This document shows, one piece after another, positions 1 through 4,130 of a DNA stretch of 6,360 bases. The stretch is from Gemmatimonadales bacterium. Lineage in GTDB: Bacteria > Gemmatimonadota > Gemmatimonadetes > Gemmatimonadales > GWC2-71-9. The stretch is from the NCBI GenBank assembly GCA_013812695.1, contig JACCSZ010000309.1:1-6360 (forward strand), in the 5' to 3' direction. Made by a program: the position numbers and the translations under genes. Numbering within the stretch: position 1 is the stretch's first letter; the number at the start of each line of letters is the position of its first letter. The notes below the pieces were generated by a model. That model was not told where the DNA came from and ran no database searches. It saw only the letters and a list, made by a program, of their open reading frames with translations.

Positions 1-311
1 CCCTCCAGCAGGTTGACCAGGCCGACCACGTTGATGCCGGCGTCGTAGGCGGGCTGATCGACCGACATGCGGACATCGATCTGGGCCGCGTGGTGATTGA
101 GCGCGTCGAACTTGCCGGTGGCGAGGAGTTGCCGGGCCTCAGGAGTGCGAATGTCGGCCCGGACGAATCGGGCGCCCTTCGGGACGTTGCGCTCGTGGCC
201 GCGCGAGAGGTCGTCGAGCACGACGACCTCCCAGCCTGCCTTGAGGTATGCCTCCGAGATGTGGGAGCCGATGAACCCCGCCCCACCCGTCACCAGGACC
301 CGCCCGGTCAT
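1..311 (-). CDS. NAD-dependent epimerase/dehydratase (UDP-glucose 4-epimerase-like), N-terminal part
   Basis: Only the first 103 residues lie in the window; the gene continues past the left edge. The protein starts MTGRVLVTGGAGFIGSH. The Rossmann dinucleotide motif GxxGxxG is at residues 9-15 (GGAGFIG). An acidic residue follows the second beta strand (VVVLDDLSRGH, D33), as expected for a family member that prefers NAD. HHAAQIDVRMSV, followed by a Y-D-A-x-x-N-V-x-G-x-x-N-L-L-E stretch, is typical of extended short-chain dehydrogenases of the GalE type. These enzymes interconvert or modify nucleotide sugars in the cytoplasm for polysaccharide or lipopolysaccharide synthesis. The catalytic YxxxK would lie outside the window, so the exact substrate cannot be named. 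ATG at 311 is the only in-frame start that gives a normal N-terminus. It has no good Shine-Dalgarno of its own, but a strong one serves an ATG 17 nt upstream in another frame (see the leader ORF). The family is certain; the specific function is not. Confidence 0.93.
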   Translation of the reverse strand, partial: MTGRVLVTGGAGFIGSHISEAYLKAGWEVVVLDDLSRGHERNVPKGARFVRADIRTPEARQLLATGKFDALNHHAAQIDVRMSVDQPAYDAGINVVGLVNLLE

Positions 312-328
312 GCGCCGCGACTCGTCAT
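308..328 (-). other. possible 6-codon leader ORF (MTSRGA) overlapping the epimerase start
   Basis: The minus strand carries GGAGAG, a 3-nt gap (ATC), then ATG (328-326), a short open frame encoding M-T-S-R-G-A, and a TGA at 310-308. That stop shares bases with the epimerase ATG (311-309) in an ATGA arrangement. The Shine-Dalgarno is placed for this upstream ATG, not for the epimerase ATG. The geometry suggests that ribosomes start on the mini-ORF, stop, and restart on the epimerase by translational coupling. It could equally be chance, with the GGAG serving the epimerase at a long spacing. No homology argument is possible for six codons. Confidence 0.3.
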
Positions 329-377
329 GATCTCTCCAACCTGGGGAAATGCCGAAGGAATGGAATTGCCGCCCCGC

Positions 378-405
378 AATATAGATGCGTGAAGCGCGGA
401 AGGAA
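378..405 (-). promoter_or_regulatory. candidate promoter for the epimerase gene
   Basis: The minus strand reads TATATT at 383-378, five of six matches to the sigma70 -10 consensus. TTCCTT at 405-400, 16 nt upstream, is only a weak -35. Transcription would begin near 371, giving a leader of about 60 nt. The site lies between the terminator-like hairpin at 432-462 and the gene, where a promoter is expected. The hexamer and its flank (TATATTGC) match the proposed uvrB -10. The call is tentative because the -35 is poor. Confidence 0.35.
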
Positions 406-431
406 CCACGGAACCGGGCGGCGCGACGCGA

Positions 432-462
432 CGCGGCGCCGGGGAGCCCCCCCGGCGCCGCG
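432..462 (-). terminator. perfect 13-bp GC hairpin downstream of the LysM gene
   Basis: Bases 432-444 and 450-462 are exact reverse complements (13 bp, all G/C), with a 5-nt loop at 445-449. The hairpin begins 22 nt beyond the LysM gene's stop codon at 484 and precedes the epimerase promoter region, a usual place for a transcription terminator. On the minus strand the stem is not followed by a run of T. It may therefore be a weak or factor-assisted terminator, or an RNA 3' end stabiliser. The remaining intergenic sequence, 312-483, holds only the candidate promoter and leader ORF listed separately. Confidence 0.55.
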
Positions 463-483
463 CCACCACCGCACCCCCGGAGG

Positions 484-1695
484 TCAGGACGGGAGCTTGG
501 CGACCTGCCGCGCGCCGGTGCCGGGCGCGATATCCGGTGAGAGGATGTTGAGCAGCCGTGCGGTGGCGGTGCGATCGCGCACGTGCACGATCTGCAGGGT
601 GGCCATCACGTCGTTGGTGAGTTGGCGGCCGTCGGGCAGCCGTTCGGCCGTGCGGCGGATCTCGAACAGGTCGCCGGGCGACACCCCGTCCTGCCGGCCC
701 TTGTCGAGGAACACGACCATCTGTGGCGCCTTCAGCTCCTGGCGGCCCGGGCCGCCGAGGAAGACCGCGCGCACCCCTTCGGTGACCGGCACGGCATGCG
801 CTTCGCCCTGCGGCGTGAACTTCTCGGCGGGCAGGACGCGCTGGCCCTTCCGGATGGGACCGTAGGTGGCGACGACCATCGCGACGTAGCGCCCCTGCAC
901 CGTATCGACGACCTGGATGAGGCCCGTGGGCATCACGACCTCGCCGTGCGACCGCAACTCCCGCCCCAACTGCGCGACCAGCAGCGTGTCTCCGATCTGA
1001 TACGTGACGCCGCGCGGGGCCTCCACGGCAATCGACGAGTACGGCAGCGCATTGGCGCTCGGGCTGGACGAGCCGATCTGCGACGGCAGCACCGGGCCGA
1101 GCACCTTGCCGAACGGCAGCTTCTGGTTCTCGGTGAGAAAGCCCGACGAGTAGAACTCGCTCCGGCGGAGCGGGCGATAGTCCCGTTGGGTGTAGGCCCG
1201 GAGGCTTTCCTGGAGCATCTGTGTGCGCTTCGGTCCGAAGAGGCCCTGCTCCTCACCGTTCGGGTCGGTCGCGGTGAGCTGGGCCAGCGTGGCCTGCGGG
1301 GCCGGCTGCGGCACATCGGCCACTGCGGGCGCCGCCGCCGCATCGCGCGTGGTATCAGCGGCCGGCGTGGAATCGGCAGCCGGCGCCGGGACCGCGGTTA
1401 CCGCGGCGAGCGGTTCGGGCGTATCGGTGGTCGGGACGGACGGCACGCTGTCGGCACCGGCCAAGGCCAGCATCTCGCCGGGATAGATCCAGTGCGGGTC
1501 TTCGACAACGGCGGTGTTCATGCGGTAGATGTCGGGCCAGAGAAACGCATCGCCACGATACTGCTTGGCGAGATCCCACAGGGTGTCACCGTCGCGGACC
1601 GTATGGGACGTGGCGACCGACTGCGCGAGCACCGTACCCGGCATGAGGGTGACGGCGAGCAAGCCCACCAACTTCCAGCGGTGCGTACGGGGCAT
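484..1695 (-). CDS. exported LysM-domain protein
   Basis: A 403-residue protein. The ATG at 1695 is chosen because GGAG stands 6 nt before it and because residues 1-24 (MPRTHRWKLVGLLAVTLMPG..VLA) form a Sec signal peptide with a likely cut after A24. The open frame continues upstream to an ATG at 1782, but that adds 29 arginine- and proline-rich residues in front of the signal. A single LysM domain spans residues 31-78, from HTVRDGDTLWDLAKQY to WIYPGEMLAL; it begins right after the signal and would bind peptidoglycan in the periplasm. Residues 79-160 are a low-complexity Ala/Pro/Thr/Asp linker. Residues 160-403 have no domain I can name. They are mostly beta-strand-like and hold two similar turns (TYQIGDTLLVAQLG, and VVFLDKGRQDGVSPGDLFEIRR near 327-348). 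The second resembles the 'DxGxxDGVxxGDxFxI' pattern of FlgT-like C-terminal beta domains. No catalytic motif is visible, so a structural or envelope-tethering role is likelier than hydrolysis. It is a single gene between two hairpins. Confidence 0.88.
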   Translation of the reverse strand: MPRTHRWKLVGLLAVTLMPGTVLAQSVATSHTVRDGDTLWDLAKQYRGDAFLWPDIYRMNTAVVEDPHWIYPGEMLALAGADSVPSVPTTDTPEPLAAVTAVPAPAADSTPAADTTRDAAAAPAVADVPQPAPQATLAQLTATDPNGEEQGLFGPKRTQMLQESLRAYTQRDYRPLRRSEFYSSGFLTENQKLPFGKVLGPVLPSQIGSSSPSANALPYSSIAVEAPRGVTYQIGDTLLVAQLGRELRSHGEVVMPTGLIQVVDTVQGRYVAMVVATYGPIRKGQRVLPAEKFTPQGEAHAVPVTEGVRAVFLGGPGRQELKAPQMVVFLDKGRQDGVSPGDLFEIRRTAERLPDGRQLTNDVMATLQIVHVRDRTATARLLNILSPDIAPGTGARQVAKLPS

Positions 1696-1722
1696 CGGGA
1701 TCTCCGGGCGACGTCGGTGTCG

Positions 1723-1756
1723 AATATGGAGAGCTGGCACGGCGAATCGGGAACGG
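1723..1756 (-). promoter_or_regulatory. possible promoter region of the LysM gene
   Basis: The minus strand has CATATT at 1728-1723, a moderate -10 match, about 28 nt before the start codon. The decamer CCGTTCCCGA lies at 1756-1747. The same decamer occurs upstream of the TATATT of uvrB (6210-6201), at a slightly different spacing (18 nt here, 16 nt there). No consensus -35 stands at 17 nt. The match may be fortuitous. The rest of the 285-nt gap 1696-1980 holds an 8-nt G run near 1766-1773, a small CCGGC/GCCGG hairpin near 1800-1815 and the long hairpin at 1904-1939. I see no gene in it. Confidence 0.22.
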
Positions 1757-1903
1757 TTCAGCGCCGGGGGGGGCAAATTCAACGCCAGCGCCTGCCCGGC
1801 ACCAAGCCGGCAGCTAAATGCCGCACAAGCAATTACTTAGGCATCACCTGCCTGCGGCGTGGCCTGGTCTGGCACTGGCGAATGGCGAAGGGTCTGGGAA
1901 TTT

Positions 1904-1939
1904 CGAAGGCACGAAGGCGGACCTGCCTTCGTGCCTTCG
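1904..1939 (-). repeat. 15-bp inverted repeat after ssb (CACGAAGGCACGAAGG-type element), possible terminator
   Basis: Bases 1904-1918 and 1925-1939 are exact reverse complements (15 bp) around a 6-nt loop at 1919-1924. Each arm holds two copies of the GAAGGC unit. On the minus strand the element, with its flank up to about 1946, reads CACCACGAAGGCACGAAGG. This resembles a dispersed intergenic sequence often met in environmental bacterial genomes, a statement from memory and not from a search. It starts about 40 nt past the ssb stop and could end ssb transcription. No T run follows on the minus strand (the bases after the stem are AAATTCCC). Confidence 0.6.
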
Positions 1940-1980
1940 TGGTGAAGGGCGGCGATGCCCGCCCGAAACTTGTGCGGCGA

Positions 1981-2481
1981 TCAGAACGGCAGGTCGTCGT
2001 CCTCGGCGTCGAGTGCCTCAGGGAAATCCTCGAACGACTCCTTCCCCTTGGGCGCGGCTGCGGTTGCGGCTGCGCCCGCGGCAGCGCCGGCGCCCACCTT
2101 GCTGGGCGCGGTGTACGAGGACTCCGATCCCTCGCTCCGGCCCGAGAGCATGATCAGTTCGCGCGCGGTGATCTCGGTGGTGTACCGCGTCTGACCCTCG
2201 CGGTCCTGCCAGGACCGGTACTCGATGCTGCCCTCGATGTAGACCTTGTCGCCCTTCTTGCAGTACTTCTCGGCGATGTCGGCGAGCGTCGATCCCTTGT
2301 TGTTCCAGAGGACGACCCGGTGCCATTCGGTCTTTTCCTGCTTTTCACCGCTCTGGTTCTTCCACTGCCTGCTCGTCGCGACCGAGAGCGTCGCCACGCG
2401 GGATCCGTTCGAGGTGCTGCGGACCTCCGGGTCCGCCCCGAGGTTCCCGATCAGGATGACTTTGTTCAGACTCCGGCTCAC
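1981..2481 (-). CDS. ssb: single-stranded DNA-binding protein SSB
   Basis: A 166-residue protein, close to the usual bacterial size. Residues 1-113 are the OB fold: MSRSLNKVILIGNLGADPEVR at the start, tryptophans W40, W53 and W59 in the QWKN..EWHRVVLW stretch, then KGDKVYIEGSIEYRSW and TTEITARELIMLSG. An Ala/Gly-rich flexible linker follows (about 120-145). The C-terminus is the acidic protein-docking tip ending DAEDDDLPF. SSB coats single-stranded DNA as a tetramer and recruits replication and repair proteins through that tip. The start is GTG at 2481: AGGAGG at 2492-2487 stands 5 nt before it and the protein then begins MSRSLNK, as in relatives. A GTG two codons earlier (2487) would run into the AGGAGG itself. 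The gene has its own promoter behind rimI. It is not adjacent to rpsF or rpsR, the common ssb partners. Confidence 0.97.
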   Translation of the reverse strand: MSRSLNKVILIGNLGADPEVRSTSNGSRVATLSVATSRQWKNQSGEKQEKTEWHRVVLWNNKGSTLADIAEKYCKKGDKVYIEGSIEYRSWQDREGQTRYTTEITARELIMLSGRSEGSESSYTAPSKVGAGAAAGAAATAAAPKGKESFEDFPEALDAEDDDLPF

Positions 2482-2486
2482 ATGCA

Positions 2487-2492
2487 CCTCCT
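2487..2492 (-). promoter_or_regulatory. ribosome binding site that fixes the ssb start
   Basis: The minus strand reads AGGAGG, TGCAT, then GTG. A near-perfect Shine-Dalgarno with 5-nt spacing points to the GTG at 2481. The ATG at 2483 is followed at once by TGA in its own frame. The GTG at 2487 overlaps the AGGAGG and so has no room for a spacer. Confidence 0.8.
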
Positions 2493-2508
2493 GGGTTCGA
2501 ACGATGGG

Positions 2509-2520
2509 CCACGCGCGTGG
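2509..2520 (-). promoter_or_regulatory. 12-bp palindrome in the ssb leader, possible operator
   Basis: CCACGCGCGTGG is a perfect 12-bp palindrome, extended by GG/CC after one mismatch on each side. Measured from the predicted ssb transcription start near 2524, it covers about +5 to +16. A regulator bound there would block initiation or clearance; in the RNA it would form only a loop-poor stem. GC-rich DNA makes short palindromes common, so this is a candidate only. Confidence 0.3.
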
Positions 2521-2530
2521 ACCAGCCTAG

Positions 2531-2559
2531 AATGTAGACCTCGCAAGTTGTTCCGTCAA
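2531..2559 (-). promoter_or_regulatory. sigma70-type promoter of ssb
   Basis: On the minus strand TTGACG (2559-2554) is followed by exactly 17 nt and TACATT (2536-2531). That is five and four of six consensus matches at the ideal spacing. Transcription would begin near 2524 and give a leader of about 43 nt. The promoter sits in the 104-nt gap between the rimI stop and the ssb start. This A/T-richer patch stands out from its GC-rich surroundings. It lets ssb be expressed independently of the uvrB operon, although no terminator separates them and read-through is possible. Confidence 0.7.
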
Positions 2560-2585
2560 CCAAAGTTACGCACTGTCCATCAGAA

Positions 2586-3044
2586 TCACGCCCGCTGCTG
2601 CAGCTCGAGCCGGAGCACCACCGCGTCCTCCTTCGGATTGCGGTAGTAGGCCGCGCGCTGGCCGACCGGACGAAACCCGTGTCCCACGTACAGCGCCTGC
2701 GCCGAGATGTTCGACTCGCGCACCTCGAGAAAGACCTCATCCACCTTGCGCCGGCGGAGGGCGGACAGGCCGGCCTCGAGCAGCGCGCCGCCGACCCCGC
2801 GACGGCGGAGGTCGGGAGCGACGGCCAGGTTGAGCACCTCGCCGGTCCCGGCCACCTCGCGCGCGATCAGGTAGCCGGCCATGCCGCGTCCCGCCTCCGC
2901 CACGAGCCCGAAGGTCCAGGGACTCACCAGCGCCTCATGAAAGCTCGCCTCGCTCCACGGGTCACTGAAGGCCCGACGCTCGATGGCCACCAGGCCCGCG
3001 GCGTCAGCTGGGACTGCCGACCGAATGCGGTAGGGGGCGTCCAT
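2586..3044 (-). CDS. rimI: RimI-type N-terminal acetyltransferase (ribosomal protein S18-alanine N-acetyltransferase)
   Basis: A 152-residue GNAT-fold enzyme, near the length of E. coli RimI (148). It transfers acetyl from acetyl-CoA to a protein N-terminus, in E. coli that of ribosomal protein S18. The sequence shows RRAFSDPWSEASF (residues 23-35, substrate side), NLAVAPDLRRRGVG (72-85, with the acetyl-CoA pyrophosphate motif RxxGxG at 80-85) and LEVRESNISAQALY..GF (106-124). E107 and Y119 align with the E. coli RimI catalytic residues E103 and Y115. R130 and the YY pair at 133-134 match the family's RxxYY ending. The ATG at 3044 lies 41 nt inside the end of tsaB. A GGGAG located 7 nt before it supports that start, and no later in-frame start keeps the first strand. 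It is the last gene of the uvrB-tsaE-tsaB-rimI run. The true substrate here is inferred from the family. Confidence 0.94.
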   Translation of the reverse strand: MDAPYRIRSAVPADAAGLVAIERRAFSDPWSEASFHEALVSPWTFGLVAEAGRGMAGYLIAREVAGTGEVLNLAVAPDLRRRGVGGALLEAGLSALRRRKVDEVFLEVRESNISAQALYVGHGFRPVGQRAAYYRNPKEDAVVLRLELQQRA

Positions 3045-3720
3045 GCGCCGTCTCCCAGAGTGCCTGCGCCTCTGCCGGACGCCCGTAGGCCGGCTCCCAT
3101 CGGTGCACCGTCTCGACTCGCATGGCGCCGCCGGGACGATCCACGAGGCTCAGCAGCGTTCGCGCGTGCGGCGCGCCCGCGGGCGGGCGGATCAGCGCGG
3201 AACCCGCCCAACGCTCGAGCATCCCGACCGCGGGTTCGGGTGCTTCGCCGACGAGAAGATCGGGGCGCGGTCCGCTCCCCGCCAGCGCCTCCGGACGGCA
3301 GACCGATGGCGCGAACAGGGTACACACCTCGTGGCCGTCGAAGCGGTAGACCGCGGCGTAGAGCTCACCACGGAGTGCGTCGGCCACCGCCAGCACGGTG
3401 GCGCCCGGGCCCGCCACCCCGGCCGCGCGCACCATGAGTGACGGTGCGGTCCAGAGCGGCAATCCGCGCGCCTGCACCAGCGCCTTGGCCACCGATGCGC
3501 CGACGCGGAGGCCGGTGAAGCTCCCCGGGCCATCGCTCAGCACGAGCGCGGTCACGTCATCCAGGGTGGCGCCGGCCTGGCGCAGCAGATCGTCGACCAT
3601 CGGCAGCAGGGCGGCTGCGTGACGGCGCGCGCCCATCAGCTCGCACTCGAACACACCCATGGCGCTTGCGCCGAGCGCAACGGAGGCGCGATCGGTGGCG
3701 GTCTCGAGCGCCAGGCGCAT
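3004..3720 (-). CDS. tsaB: TsaB, tRNA t6A37 threonylcarbamoyltransferase complex dimerisation subunit
   Basis: A 238-residue protein, close to E. coli TsaB (231). It is an ASKHA-fold relative of TsaD with no catalytic metal site. With TsaD and TsaE it transfers threonylcarbamoyl to A37 of ANN-decoding tRNAs in the cytoplasm. Family marks are the start MRLALETATDRASVALG, RRHAAALLPMVDDLL (residues 32-46) and GPGSFTGLRVGASVAKAL. The C-terminal half is Ala/Gly/Pro-rich and weakly conserved, as usual. The start is ATG at 3720, whose A is also the last base of the tsaE TGA (TGATG), giving coupled translation. The frame is open further upstream to 3819, but that would add 33 residues unlike TsaB and overlap most of the tsaE 3' end. 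The 3' end overlaps rimI by 41 nt. The tsaB-rimI adjacency is classic. The partner tsaD is not in the window. Confidence 0.96.
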   Translation of the reverse strand: MRLALETATDRASVALGASAMGVFECELMGARRHAAALLPMVDDLLRQAGATLDDVTALVLSDGPGSFTGLRVGASVAKALVQARGLPLWTAPSLMVRAAGVAGPGATVLAVADALRGELYAAVYRFDGHEVCTLFAPSVCRPEALAGSGPRPDLLVGEAPEPAVGMLERWAGSALIRPPAGAPHARTLLSLVDRPGGAMRVETVHRWEPAYGRPAEAQALWETAHGRPLPHSVGSPS

Positions 3721-4130
3721 CAGAGCTCCTCGAGTCCCCGCCGGCCAGCATCGACCAGGTGATGAAGCCGGTAGCGGCGGCTGGGCGCGGGCAGCCACGC
3801 GCCCGCCTGCTCGGGCCACTCCACGAGAATGCTGTCGCCCTCGGACACCAGCCGCTCCCAGTCGAGGTCCCTGGCTTCTTCGGGGGTGCGGAGCCGATAG
3901 CAGTCGAGATGGAACACCGGGCCGCGGCGCCCGCGGTAGCGGTGCACCAGCGCGTAGGTCGGGCTCGTGGCGTGGCCGGTCACGCCGAGCCCGCGGGCGA
4001 TGGCCTGGATGAACGTGGTCTTACCCGCGCCGAGATCTCCCTCGCAGGCGAGCAGGCTCCCCGGCGGGAGGGACCGCCCCAGCGACTCGCCTTCGGCCTC
4101 GAGCTCGGGACGGGTGAGCTCGCGGATCAC
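3720..4130 (-). CDS. tsaE: TsaE, tRNA t6A37 biosynthesis ATPase
   Basis: A 136-residue P-loop ATPase, short but normal for the family (about 150). It drives turnover of the TsaB-TsaD complex during t6A formation. The Walker A loop is GDLGAGKTT at residues 31-39. SPTYALVHRY (56-65), HLDCYRL (74-80) and VEWPE (103-107) are the other family signatures; the first two include the Ser/Thr-Tyr and Asp residues conserved in TsaE. The start is GTG at 4130, overlapping the uvrB stop as GTGA. There is no good Shine-Dalgarno before it, so it probably depends on ribosomes finishing uvrB. The same frame stays open far upstream inside uvrB, but that stretch reads as GC-rich shadow sequence (arginine- and proline-rich) and uvrB is certain, so it is not part of TsaE. 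The arrangement matches the usual tsaE-tsaB pairing. Confidence 0.95.
   Translation of the reverse strand: MIRELTRPELEAEGESLGRSLPPGSLLACEGDLGAGKTTFIQAIARGLGVTGHATSPTYALVHRYRGRRGPVFHLDCYRLRTPEEARDLDWERLVSEGDSILVEWPEQAGAWLPAPSRRYRLHHLVDAGRRGLEEL

Noticed and set aside
1696..1782. Upstream start for the LysM protein at 1782
   Set aside because: It would bury the signal peptide behind 29 basic, proline-rich residues. The ATG at 1695 has a good GGAG and a normal Sec signal.
583..2646. A plus-strand open frame of nearly 700 codons across the LysM gene, the intergenic gap and ssb
   Set aside because: It crosses two well-supported minus-strand genes, a hairpin and a promoter. Its composition is arginine-, glycine- and histidine-rich, as expected of a shadow frame.
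3721..3819. Upstream start for TsaB at 3819
   Set aside because: The added 33 residues do not resemble TsaB, and the ATG at 3720 in the TGATG overlap gives the family N-terminus.
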